From NCBI GenBank assembly GCA_903772945.1, contig CAICTM010001448.1:1-29111 (forward strand): a DNA stretch of 29,111 nucleotides. Direction: 5' to 3'. Positions 19,054 through 27,931 of the stretch are shown here, in pieces. The position numbers and the translations under genes are program-made. This DNA comes from Seminavis robusta. Taxonomy: Eukaryota > Bacillariophyta > Bacillariophyceae > Naviculales > Naviculaceae. Each line of letters begins with the position of its first letter. Position 1 is the first letter of the stretch. Under the pieces are notes generated by a model, which saw nothing but the letters and a program-made list of their open reading frames with translations, was not told the origin of the DNA and made no database searches.

Positions 19054-20264
19054 TAGGTCCCATCAGCGACAAGTCAGAAGGACCAATAGGTCCCATCAGC
19101 GATGATGACACTACTATTATTCGAAGTGAGCGAGAGGTAGACAAGGTCGACGACAGCGACGAGAGTGACAGTCAGAGCCAAACACCGCACGAGAGACGGC
19201 GAAAGTCAAAAGCCTTGATATTTGCTCGAAACTGCATTGTCATTTTGGCACTCTTTGCACTTTTATCGTTTGGCACATCGACCTTTTCAAAAGCCAACGT
19301 TGTGCAGCCGTCAGAACAGGTCGTGAAACTGGGGAATGCCATGCAGCACGAAATGAAAGAAGCTTTCGAGACTTTTGGAGAGTCAGTCTCTTTCCAGGAT
19401 GTCGAAGAACTTGAAGAGCCATGGTACCCCTCTCAAAAAGTCAGTAGACCCCAAACCAAAAAAGACAGTAGACCCCAAACCAAAAAAGACAAGGGAAGAC
19501 GAAAACGACCTCACAGAAAGATAAAACCACGCCACCCTGAGATTGGCTTGTCAGGCGACACGGAGCGACGGCTCCAAGGCATGATGGGAGGCATGATGGG
19601 AGGCCGTAGTGGCAGCTTTGACCGTAGTGGCAGCTTCAGCAGCGGGTTTTTCCGTCGTACCTTCAATCCCACTCCCACTCCTTCTGCAAGTCCTTCGGCA
19701 TCTCCCGTTGGATCACCATCTGCATCTCCCTCGCGACTACCATCTGTCTCTCCATCAACAACACCATCTAAGCAACCGTCCACGTCGCCTACTACGTCCA
19801 AAGCACCATCCCGCTCACCATCCTCATCTCCGTCTGAGTCGCCATCTGTATCAAAAAATCCTTCTGGGCAACCATCTTTATCTCTGTCACCATCTGTATC
19901 GTCACGGCCTTCTAGAGTTCCATCATCAACGCCATCCATTTCGCCCACACTTTCAAAAGCCCCCTCTGTGTCTCCCTCGACAACACCGTCCAAGGCTCCA
20001 TCTTCCCCTCCCTCGATTCGACCGTCCCAATCGCCCTCCTTTGCATTGCGCACCTTTCCTCCCACGGTAGCTCCAACAGATGGACCACGGACGCCCCGTC
20101 CAACCTTTGGGACTGGGGGATCTAGATCTAGGTCCCGGATGGGGATGGGGATGATGAGAGGAAGGTCCTTCAGTAGTATCGACCAGCAGCAGTTTGATGC
20201 GGAACTACAAGACCTTATTGCATTCCTCCCACCAGACTTCTTGGCTCTCTTTGGAAACAACTGA
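18927..20264 (+). CDS. RXL-containing Ser/Pro-repeat type II membrane protein, 445 aa (family member A)
   Basis: A probable secreted or wall-associated protein made through the ER. Residues 1-95 are polar and repeated (the 81-base duplication, then two 11-residue units around KSEGPIGPISD). A single membrane segment at about 96-118 (ALIFARNCIVILALFALLSF) acts as a signal anchor with basic residues before it, so the C-terminus should face the lumen. A basic linker with two SRPQTKKD copies leads to ERRLQ at 213-217; RRL fits the RXL site where diatom biosilica proteins are cleaved. GMMGGMMGG and Ser/Gly follow, then a long PSxSPSxxPS tract (about 249-400), a basic RSRSRMGMGMM patch and a hydrophobic tail. 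The first ATG in frame is 18927; the second copy at 19008 is an alternative start. The function is inferred from architecture, with silica or wall association as the leading guess. Confidence 0.8.
   Translation: MGSSAEETSNKSEGPPRHDVPWRGQLAMGSSAEETSNKSEGPIGPISDKSEGPIGPISDDDTTIIRSEREVDKVDDSDESDSQSQTPHERRRKSKALIFARNCIVILALFALLSFGTSTFSKANVVQPSEQVVKLGNAMQHEMKEAFETFGESVSFQDVEELEEPWYPSQKVSRPQTKKDSRPQTKKDKGRRKRPHRKIKPRHPEIGLSGDTERRLQGMMGGMMGGRSGSFDRSGSFSSGFFRRTFNPTPTPSASPSASPVGSPSASPSRLPSVSPSTTPSKQPSTSPTTSKAPSRSPSSSPSESPSVSKNPSGQPSLSLSPSVSSRPSRVPSSTPSISPTLSKAPSVSPSTTPSKAPSSPPSIRPSQSPSFALRTFPPTVAPTDGPRTPRPTFGTGGSRSRSRMGMGMMRGRSFSSIDQQQFDAELQDLIAFLPPDFLALFGNN
19041..19106 (+). repeat. Two tandem 33-base units in family member A
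   Basis: Copies 19041-19073 and 19074-19106 each encode the 11-residue unit around SEGPIGPISDK. They follow directly after the 81-base repeat and share its TCAGAAGGACC word. Confidence 0.9.
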
Positions 20265-21220
20265 AGATAGCCTTTTGCTTTTGCCGGAAGTGGAACATGA
20301 AAGAGCAGCTACAAGGGGGTTGTTTTCCTTGTCTGCTCTGCCCTCAAAGGGATCGTTTTCCTTGTCTGCTCTGCCCTCAAAGAACGAAGGGATCCTAAGC
20401 CAAGCGAAGTTTGAACGCAGCCAATGGGGCTTGATGAGCTTTATCTGGGACAATATACCCTTGAAATTTTTCTGGATGGCGCGAAACTGCCTGGACGAGC
20501 TGCAGCCAGCCAGTTGAGGAGATCTGGCAAGTAAGGGCTCGGTCCGCAGGAAGAAACGCAGGGACTACTAGCTAGGGTTCAATGGGTTGCAAGCATCAAC
20601 CCAAGGGGCATCACCAGATAACTATTGTACTTCACCAGTTCCGCTTTGTAAATAGACCACCGTGGAGGACCATTCACTGCCCGTAAGGCTTCAAAAACGG
20701 TACGACTGTAGCTTCTGGATAATAAATAAATAAATAGGGGAGCCTGTCAAGCTGTGAAGGATAGGTTTTCAAGTAGATACTCCAAATCAGACCGGCTACC
20801 GGCTAGCCAAAGCTCTCCAGGGGTTGCGGAGGCAGATGTTCTTTGCCTACCATACCTGTCACTGAAGCTCGTCATTCAACTTTCTTCCCAAACTTACTTG
20901 CAAAACTAGCTAGACTACCGGTATCATGGAAGTATCACACGATTGATGATAGCTATCGGTAACTCTTCTTTTGGGGGCACGGGGGGATGTCGAGACGACC
21001 ATTTTCTTTTTTCGAAATGTTGGCTTTCAACTGCCACTCAAGAAGCTGACATGGTTCCCCGCACTGACGAATTTGGCGCTCCTTGTCGCCCTTCGCTAAG
21101 TTGTAGCCCTGGCTATCTCACATATGTGGCTGCTCCGCGCACTACGGTATTCCTCGGAATGGCCAGAGCCAGTACATTTTTGCAAGTTTCGAAGTGCAAA
21201 ATGCTGCAATAGCAACCAAG
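20265..21220. other. Intergenic stretch between Ser/Pro family members A and B
   Basis: No gene is supported. It contains a 33-base tandem repeat (20322-20382), a short AAATAAAT microsatellite near 20720-20737 that includes AATAAA words usable as polyadenylation signals, and CCGGTAT and GGCTACCGGCTAGCC-type palindromic words at about 20790-20925. Confidence 0.5.
20322..20382. repeat. Two 28-base direct repeats, period 33
   Basis: A block starting GTTTTCCTTGTCTGCTCTG occurs at 20322-20349 and 20355-20382 in the 3' flank of family member A. Confidence 0.85.
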
Positions 21221-22858
21221 ATGGAGAAAGAAAGGATAAGGCGGCACCACAGCACTCGAGAGACGTTCAAGCAAACTTCAGTTGGAAGAGATGAAAGGCC
21301 CAGAAAAGGATTGATACGAAAACGCCTTTTGGGAATGCTCATTGCAACGGGGATCTTGCTGGTGGGGGCACTGTTGGCCAGGACATGGAAGAAGCTGAGA
21401 ACGGAAGCGTCGATTGATGAAGTGAGCTGGCGGGATGAACTGGAGCAACTCGAAATTGAAATGGATGCAGAGGCTACTCAAGAGGGGAAATCTTGGGACA
21501 GCGAATCTGCTAAAGGGGGCAGGGGAAGCACAACCAGTACTGACAGGCGGCGTATCCGGGGGCATCCAATTCTTGGGGAAACACAACAGAACAGAAGAGA
21601 GTTGAACATGAGGAGCAACATATTTGCACACGGTGTCCCAGCTTATGGAGTCAGGCATCCACGACGATCAAGATCGAGTTCAAAGAGTTCCAGAAGCGGG
21701 AAGGGCAAAGGCAAGGGCAGCAGTAGTAGAAGATCCAAGTCCCGCTCCAAATCCAAGAGCCGTTCATCAAGATCTTTCACTCTCTTTCCAACCTTTGTTG
21801 GAGCCCCAACTCTCACGCCGACAACCAGCTCGGACTTCCCTTCAACGTCACCGTCAGTCTCAGCGCGACCATCATCTATCCCCAGCGTTGTCCCCAGTAA
21901 CATACCGACAAGATCATCCGCACCATCACTTTCAAAATCGCCTTCGTCAATTCCATCCAGAACACCAAGCTCTAATCCAAGTTCGGTTCCCAGTTCCAGT
22001 CCTTCTGCGAGGAGACGAACAGGAACCGTTCCTGGAATTATCCTAGATGAAAGAAGTGGAGCTAACATTCCAACAAACATCCCTACTGAAAAACCCACGA
22101 CCCCGCCGACAAACCCTCCCACAACGCCCCCGACAAACCCTCCCACAGCTGCGCCAACCACCCTTCTACAAATGGCTCTTGATATCTTAATTGCCAACCA
22201 GGGTAGGAATCATGATCCATCAGAGCTGACTGCATTCACAAAAACCCAAGAGCCTTCGGAGTCTCCAAGCCAGTCGTCTGGGCAACCTTCGCATGTACCT
22301 TCCAGTCTACCATCTCGCATACCATCAGCTGATCCTTCTAGTCTTCCATCCAGCATGCCTAGTACATACCCTTCCGATCAGCCCTCTTCGGACCCGTCGC
22401 TCTTTCCTTCGGACACACCCAGCTTTTCATCCGGTTCTCCTACAGACTCGCCGTCCTCAAAGCCCTCGTTGCTCCCTTCAGCTCGACCCTTTACGATGCC
22501 TTCCAATGAACCATCCATTCTACCGACGATACATCCTAGCACTTCGAGACAGCCGTCTTTGCAACCTTCGTCCTTACCATCTGACGGCCCTTCGCTTTCC
22601 GAGGCACCCTCCTCGTCCAAAGAACCATCACAAGCCCCTTCGTTCGCCGCTGGACAATCGGGAATAGAAGAAAGAAAGCGACTGTTTCCACATTTCGCAC
22701 CATCTAACCAGCCGTCCCACGTTCCATCGGGTTCTGCGGTCCCTTCGCTTTCCCAGGAACCCTCCTCGTCCCAAGAACCATCCCAAGCCCCTTCGTTCGT
22801 CACCGGACAATCGGGGAAAGAAGAAAGAAATCGACTGTATCCACATTACGCCAGATAA
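21221..22858 (+). CDS. RXL-containing Ser/Pro-repeat type II membrane protein, 545 aa (family member B)
   Basis: It has the same architecture as member A. Residues 1-35 are very basic and cytosolic, and the membrane segment is at about 36-53 (LLGMLIATGILLVGALLA). An acidic stalk (DELEQLEIEMDAEA) leads to NRRELN at 124-129, an RXL-type site. Then comes a Ser/Lys/Arg block (SGKGKGKGSSSRRSKSRSKS), which recalls the Lys- and Ser-rich regions of silaffin-type silica proteins, where Lys carries polyamines and Ser phosphate. Two long PSxxPS tracts follow, split by a PPTNPPTTPPTNPPT stretch and a short nonrepetitive region (about 275-345). The end contains a 51-residue tandem duplication closing in ERxRLxPHxA. 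The first in-frame ATG is at 21221; the frame upstream is open but lacks ATG. A wall or extracellular role is inferred. Confidence 0.8.
   Translation: MEKERIRRHHSTRETFKQTSVGRDERPRKGLIRKRLLGMLIATGILLVGALLARTWKKLRTEASIDEVSWRDELEQLEIEMDAEATQEGKSWDSESAKGGRGSTTSTDRRRIRGHPILGETQQNRRELNMRSNIFAHGVPAYGVRHPRRSRSSSKSSRSGKGKGKGSSSRRSKSRSKSKSRSSRSFTLFPTFVGAPTLTPTTSSDFPSTSPSVSARPSSIPSVVPSNIPTRSSAPSLSKSPSSIPSRTPSSNPSSVPSSSPSARRRTGTVPGIILDERSGANIPTNIPTEKPTTPPTNPPTTPPTNPPTAAPTTLLQMALDILIANQGRNHDPSELTAFTKTQEPSESPSQSSGQPSHVPSSLPSRIPSADPSSLPSSMPSTYPSDQPSSDPSLFPSDTPSFSSGSPTDSPSSKPSLLPSARPFTMPSNEPSILPTIHPSTSRQPSLQPSSLPSDGPSLSEAPSSSKEPSQAPSFAAGQSGIEERKRLFPHFAPSNQPSHVPSGSAVPSLSQEPSSSQEPSQAPSFVTGQSGKEERNRLYPHYAR
22593..22858 (+). 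repeat. 153-base tandem duplication at the end of family member B
   Basis: Copy one starts at 22593 and copy two at 22746 and runs to the stop. Both encode a PSSSxEPSQAPSF-type segment followed by GQSGxEERxRL and PHxA. The copies are diverged but in frame. Confidence 0.85.
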
Positions 22859-23370
22859 TTTGGAAAACCAATCAATAGTTGCTTCATTCAGCGAGAACCA
22901 TTGCGCTTTTAGGACGACATCGAGCCAACTATCTTGGATGCAATGATTGAATCATTGCTTCAATTGGACGTTGTAGAAATGGAAATAAGAAAATAATCGC
23001 TACCGCAACTTTAAAAATACTAGTAGTATTGCTGCGACGGAGCTTCTCCTTGACCAATGATGTTCTGATCTAACTTGACGGAGAGAAGGATTTGAAGATT
23101 GCTGTTTTGCAAGATGGACGGTTTGACATTTCGCCATTGTCACAGCTATTGTCGCCCCCTTGGATGGAGAACTTTGTGAGCCACAGAAATGTGGTGCGTT
23201 GTTTTTGCGCACTTTGCGCAGGCCTCTCCCTAATTACCATAAATTCCTCTATGTAAGCTTGCTACACACATTCCTATAGTAAATCATACCTCCAACGGCT
23301 AAGCTGAGATTCTTCAACAAGATAAACCTTCGCATCGAACAAAAAGAAAGGCGCCGGTAACCGGTCGACG
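22859..23370. other. Intergenic stretch between family members B and C
   Basis: No gene is seen. It is moderately AT-rich near 22975-23030 and contains the promoter and leader of the next gene. A CCGGTAACCGG palindrome-like word lies at 23354-23364, just before the start. Confidence 0.45.
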
Positions 23371-24450
23371 ATGAGCTCGGACATTGGGGCTATGCATACC
23401 GGTAGCTCCTTGCAAGGGGCAAGGCAAACCAAACAAGTACATGGCCTACGGAAGATTCTGACGGCAGTTGGATTGGTATTGGTTGTGGCCTTTGGCCGTC
23501 GAATTCTTGTTGAGAGGGGAAGGGATATCAAGCTAACGGAAGGTGCTACTGAAACAAATAAATGGCAACTGGAAGAGGGCGACGAGACTGACGACAAAAC
23601 AGATGAGGAATTGATAAGACTTGAATATGAAGGTGTGCTGCCTTCGGAGTATACTAGCTCACGGCCCAAACGACTTGGTCACAAGAGAATTAGAGAACAA
23701 CGGAAACGAGATCTGCAGGTCCATGCGATAGCGTCACAACACGCCAGACAACACCATCTGAACATTTTCCGAATGAACGGAAAGGGAGACTCTTACTCAG
23801 AATCCTCGTCTAGATCAGGCAAAGGAAAGGGGAAGGGTGATTCCTCGTCTAGATCCAGCAAGGGGAAGGGCGGAAAAGGGAAAGGAATGCGAATGGGTAG
23901 CAAAAGCAAAAGAAGCAAAGGCAAGGGCAAGGGTGACAACCAGCCCACTTTCTTCCCGACTTTCTTCCCGACATTTTCTCCGACCTTCTTTCCCACTCTT
24001 TCTGTGTCACCATCAACAATCCCCTCTAGCAACCCTTCAGGACAACCGTCCCTTTCGTTACAACCTTCTGCTGTTCCATCTTCGAATCCTTCGGGACAGC
24101 CCAGTCTTTCCAAGGAACCCTCGCTGAATCCATCATCAACGCCATCCATTCAACCAACTTTATCAAAGAATCCCTCTACTTCTCCTTCCGCTGTGCCTAC
24201 TCGACAGCCGACCCCGCGACCAACTCCTCGGCCTACACCCCGACCAATTCGCCGATTTCCTTTCCCCTCTTCTTCTTCATCGTCGTCGTCTAAATCATCA
24301 TCAAAGTCTTCCACCAGAAGAAGTCGGAGAGGCCGTAGCAATCGTACTCGTCTGAGGCACCTTATGACGTACAGCCGAGAACAAGGGCTGTACCGACTCG
24401 GGAAAGTGGAGTCCGGCAAAGACAGGTACTCCAGGGGTAGATCGAAGTGA
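23371..24450 (+). CDS. RXL-containing Ser/Pro-repeat type II membrane protein, 359 aa (family member C)
   Basis: A third paralogue in the same orientation. A short basic N-terminus (1-28) precedes one membrane segment at about 27-47 (RKILTAVGLVLVVAFG). An acidic linker leads to RKRDLQ at 111-116, an RXL-type site. Residues 137-190 are a striking Ser/Lys/Gly block (SGKGKGKGDSSSRSSKGKG and SKSKRSKGKGKG), the part most like silaffin-type silica-associated proteins. Next come four PTFFP-like units, a PSSNPSGQPSLS repeat tract, PRPTPRPTPRP and a poly-Ser/Lys/Arg end. The start ATG 23371 is the first in frame. A truncated duplicate of residues about 161-227 lies just downstream (24503-24673). The wall-protein role is inferred from architecture only. 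Confidence 0.8.
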   Translation: MSSDIGAMHTGSSLQGARQTKQVHGLRKILTAVGLVLVVAFGRRILVERGRDIKLTEGATETNKWQLEEGDETDDKTDEELIRLEYEGVLPSEYTSSRPKRLGHKRIREQRKRDLQVHAIASQHARQHHLNIFRMNGKGDSYSESSSRSGKGKGKGDSSSRSSKGKGGKGKGMRMGSKSKRSKGKGKGDNQPTFFPTFFPTFSPTFFPTLSVSPSTIPSSNPSGQPSLSLQPSAVPSSNPSGQPSLSKEPSLNPSSTPSIQPTLSKNPSTSPSAVPTRQPTPRPTPRPTPRPIRRFPFPSSSSSSSSKSSSKSSTRRSRRGRSNRTRLRHLMTYSREQGLYRLGKVESGKDRYSRGRSK

Positions 24451-24760
24451 ACTCTATAGACGTGGGTAAAATGGAAGAGTTCCTATGTCGAGATTGTCTT
24501 GCGATCCAGCAAGGGGAAGGGCAGAAAGGGGAAAGGAATGCGAATGGGCAGCAAAAGCAAAAGAAGCAAGGGCAAGGGCAAGGGCGACAACCAGCCCACT
24601 TTCTTCCCAACTTTCTTCTCCCACTCTGTGTCACCATCGACAATCCCCTCTAGCAACCCTTCAGGACAACCGTAACAGGTAATGCAGGGGAAGATCAAAG
24701 TGAACTCTTATAGACGTGAGTAAAATGGCGGAGTTCCTGATGTGCAGATTGTCTTGCGAT
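24422..24760 (+). repeat. Duplicated 3' end of family member C (24422-24505 and 24675-24760)
   Basis: The 84-base segment covering the last codons and 3' flank of member C recurs at 24675-24760 with a few changes and short indels. The partial coding copy lies between. The arrangement is explained by tandem duplication of the gene's second half and loss of the equivalent of 24050-24421 in the new copy. Confidence 0.85.
24503..24673 (+). pseudogene. Broken partial copy of family member C
   Basis: The 171 bases are highly similar to 23852-24049. They cover the Lys/Gly block, one PTFFP unit and the start of the PSSNPSGQP repeat, with a 27-base in-frame deletion in the PTFFP part. There is no membrane segment, RXL motif or good start, and the parental frame stops at TAA immediately after the copied part (24673-24675). 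It is a gene fragment from tandem duplication. Confidence 0.85.
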
Positions 24761-25096
24761 TCATCAGTTGACAGAGATTCGCTCTTGTCTTCTGCATGAT
24801 TCAACCATTTGTGTGGTGTTGACCACCATTCAGTCACCATTGCATGATAAATCAGTTCAATGCAAACCAAATCATGCACTGGCAGCATTGGCGCTGCAAG
24901 GAAAGTCGCGTCCAGATTGGGACACGGAGCTTGACTTCATACCGTGTATGCAGTCACCTCCAAGAAATAATGGGAAGGTACATGAAGCTACAAAGAGAAC
25001 ACTGAAGGATGCGTAGCAGATTCTAGCAAAGATACAATCAACTAGAGTACAGCATTAGTTGCAGCCATCAGTCGTGTGCGTTACTTCGGCGTGATG
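24761..25096. other. Intergenic stretch between the member C fragment and the lipase
   Basis: No gene or clear repeat was seen. It is the 3' side of both the member C duplication and the convergent lipase gene, so it should hold termination signals for both. Confidence 0.45.
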
Positions 25097-27533
25097 TCAT
25101 CGATTTGAATCTATTTCTGCGCTGCGAAGTCTCTCGATTTCGGTGACATCTCTGAGCATGTCTTCGTACAACGACGGAAGGTGCCTCGAAATATCGAACA
25201 TTCGAGGACGGATTAGGAGCTCAGAAAAGAACTGTGGTCCCACTTCGTGTATGAGAACGTTGTGTGAATCACCTGATTTTGCCCAGCGTATGTTGTCGTC
25301 TTCCGTATCAGAATCATCAAAGTTATCTGAATCTTTCTTAGATTGCTTCTTCAGGTGAAAAATCCGTCCTGGCGGATACATTTTGTTCGGGTTTGTCATG
25401 ACGTTCTCTCGCAAGTCTTCCGTTGTCTCCCAGCAAAATTTTAGATCTTCATACTCCATCTCGTCGATACGTCCCTCTGCCCGCGCCAGAATATCTCGTC
25501 GCAAGTCAGGTTCTTCGCACAAAAGAGACACGACAGCGGACACATCAGCAACATGCCCCAAACTCAGACAGCGGAAAGGATCTCCTTCCCTGATGACATT
25601 GATGATGGAAGGATTGTTGGTTGGATGACAGTCCAGCGGAGCAACACAGGGACCGCCGAACAGATACGTTTTCATGTTGGGGAACTTTTCTTCCCAAAAC
25701 GTCGCTAACAATGAGGCTACACCAGCCCCCATGGAATGCCCGACTAGCACTAATGAGTAGTCAGGGTTGGCCCTTAACTCCTCTTCAATCATGTCTTCCA
25801 TGTCAATTGCAACCGCCATGGCGGCCTCTAACATGCCATGATGGGCTCGGTATTGTTGTCGTGTAGATTCACCATCATCACCTCTACTACCATCATCAGA
25901 TGGCCCTTTATATTCTTCTGCTGTGCAACATAGATCGGTCAAGACATCTGCGGCCGACCAAGTCCCGCGGACACCCAGAACCAGTGCCTTTTGACGACGA
26001 TCTCGCACCAAGAAGTATGCCTACTAGAGTGAACGTGAACAAACACAAGCACCATGAGAAGACCTGAACCACACAGCAACCAGCAGATATGTACAAAACT
26101 TGTGCCTGCGAGCTCTCTCTTACCGGAACATGAGCTTTGGACTTCAAGCTTAGCTTTAGGATATCTTCCTGTTGTATCCCAGTCTTTTTCATGAGGGCTT
26201 GTTCATCTCCAAGATGAAGTTTTCGCTTAAAGGCGAGATCCATTTTCCATCCATAGGCAGCGTTCGCATAGACTACATAATGAGACAGATCTTCCAAAAC
26301 ATGCAGCAGGTCTTCCGGGTGGCGATCGGGCTCCTGCAGGTCGAGTAGAGTTTCGTATCGTTTGGTGGCTCGTTGCAAACGGTAGAGGCAATAGAGAGCT
26401 GCCGCCACGTCTTGTGAGGAATACTTGGAAAAGACGTCTACGACACCGTGATCTTCCATGTTGGTGAGTATGGTACGGATGGTCTTGACAGCCGTGGCAG
26501 TTTCTTTGCTCAAAATTCGATCTGCAAACTACGGGAAGTAGAGAGACCGGAAAAGGAAAGCAGAACAAAGGAAACGAAAATGAGACGTTGGAAAGAGACA
26601 AAGGGCGGTTGAAGTCATATGTAACAAATGACAAGCACAATGTCTGGTGCCAACAAGAGAACAACTACAGGTACGAACGACAAGACCGACCTGCTCAACC
26701 CAATGCATCTCGCGCATCGCCAAAAAGGAGACAAGACATTGGAAGAGGACAATCTTTCCCGCTGTCAGGGCGATATTCCGTGCCAGCATATCCCAACCGC
26801 TCAGGGGTGCAACAAGACTAGCAGCCTCTGAGTGGCCCCCACGGTGTATCAATGATACCCTCTGGTTGACACAACAGCGACGACAACAGCGAGGACTTAC
26901 AGCTCCTACAAAATCAAAAGTAGAGTTGACGGAATTTCGTTCCTTGAAGGCTTGGATCTGTTCCGTGAGAGTATTTGCCAATTTGCTGTTTTTGGTGGTG
27001 AAAAACACTCGGGAAAGAAAGCTCCACTCTGTATTGTCGTCGTCGTCGTTGGCAATGGAGGAGGAGTCTGCTGTGGTAGAACTTTCTTCTTCTGGGCTGT
27101 CCAGGAATTCCCTCAGAGAAGGAATAGATCGAAGCTGTTCTGTGACTGCCTGTTTGAGTCTATCCTTCAGGATTCTCAAATCACTGCTGATAGCTGTAGT
27201 CTCATCAACACTTTCATTGTCGCTGCTGCATTCCCCGCCGTCGCTGCAATTGGCGTCTTCGAAGTCGCTGTCGTCATTGGTGTCTTCGAAGTCGCTGTCA
27301 TTGCCTTTGTCCGCCACGAAAGCCCCACCAGTAACGTTGTGATCGAGGATCGTAGTGCCATTCCAAACCAACGATGCCTGAGCACCGAATCTTGCCAGGA
27401 AAAGAGGCTTGGAGGATCTTTGGTAGCGTTGACTTGAGTAGGTGGTCTGCAGGAGACTTCCCCAGGGTAGACCATCCGAGAAAATGCATTGTCCCGCAAG
27501 CAGCAGCAAAAGGAAGGATCGGAAAGAGATCAT
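25097..27533 (-). CDS. Class 3 lipase, diacylglycerol-lipase-like, three exons, about 723 aa
   Basis: A serine hydrolase likely to cleave acyl chains from glycerolipids. Minus-strand exons are 27533-26691, 26528-26124 and 26020-25097, all phase 0. The start MISFRSFLLLLLAGQC is a signal peptide; the first in-frame ATG is 27533. An acidic Asp/Ser/Glu stretch and a hydrophobic segment at about 250-273 (ARNIALTAGKIVLFQCLVSF) follow, so the protein may be membrane-anchored. Exon 2 is helical, with the YxxxAYGWKMDLAF segment common before this lipase fold. Exon 3 has the VLGVRGTWSAADVLTDL strand, AHHGM, the nucleophile S512 in GHSMG, a candidate Asp563 in REGDPF and a candidate His696 in SRHLPSLYEDML, an order matching sn-1-specific DAG lipases. 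An acidic Asp/Ser insert lies before the His. The first splice donor (GTCGGT) is unusual, so the exon 1 end is less certain than the rest. Confidence 0.8.
26021..26123 (-). other. Intron 2 of the lipase gene (103 bp)
   Basis: On the minus strand the donor is GTAAGA after CATGTTCCG and the acceptor is CTCTAGTAG, phase 0. It joins KSKAHVP to AYFLVRDRR. Reading through would enter the frame ending at 25908 instead of the catalytic domain. Confidence 0.82.
26529..26690 (-). other. Intron 1 of the lipase gene (162 bp, provisional)
   Basis: The donor GTCGGT follows GAGCAG; the acceptor CCCGTAG follows a pyrimidine-rich tract. Phase 0 joins MHWVEQ to FADRILSKE. The donor is weak; a GT a few bases further (GTACCT) is an alternative, but its phase fits less simply. 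Confidence 0.6.
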
Positions 27534-27931
27534 ATCCACTCAATCTGGGGTTGAAACTGGTCCTCGCCTTGTCTAATCTTCTTCACCAGACGCTGATGAT
27601 GCTCAGTACATGTAGATGTTCATCTTCCTCTCGGGTGAGAAGATGGACAGCTGCTTCGTTCCGATCTTCATTTTGTGTGGCTTCTTGTGAGGCGACGAGG
27701 TGACACAGCTGTTGACACCCATTGGGGTCTAAACTCTCGGAGCAATCATGAATCAGACGTCATCAGAGGGAAGGCGCGCAGGAATCCAAAAACCAATTTT
27801 GACTTGCACGACCAAGGAGTTCACGACGTTCCAAATATCTTGTTGCACGACCGTTCCGAGGTCGTCTCATCTTTTCGCAAACCTCGACAACCAACAAAGA
27901 AGGCAACGAGATCGCTTCAGGAAGCAAGACG
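27534..27931. promoter_or_regulatory. Divergent promoter region between the lipase and family member D
   Basis: The two genes start 398 bases apart and point away from each other, so this short stretch must hold both promoters. No specific element is recognised. Short open frames inside it have no domain. Confidence 0.5.

Noticed and set aside
19511..20260. 249-codon minus-strand ORF rich in Asp-Gly
   Set aside because: It is the mirror of the PSxxPS repeat coding sequence: a Ser/Pro-rich plus-strand frame yields DG/EG-rich antisense. The same applies to 21643-22197, 22378-22803, 23793-24149 and 28648-28959.
26859..26897. A possible 39-base intron in lipase exon 1 (GTAAGT to CCAG on the minus strand)
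   Set aside because: The length is a multiple of three and the frame reads through. It is far shorter than the other introns, so it is kept as coding, although the GTAAGT donor is a good match.
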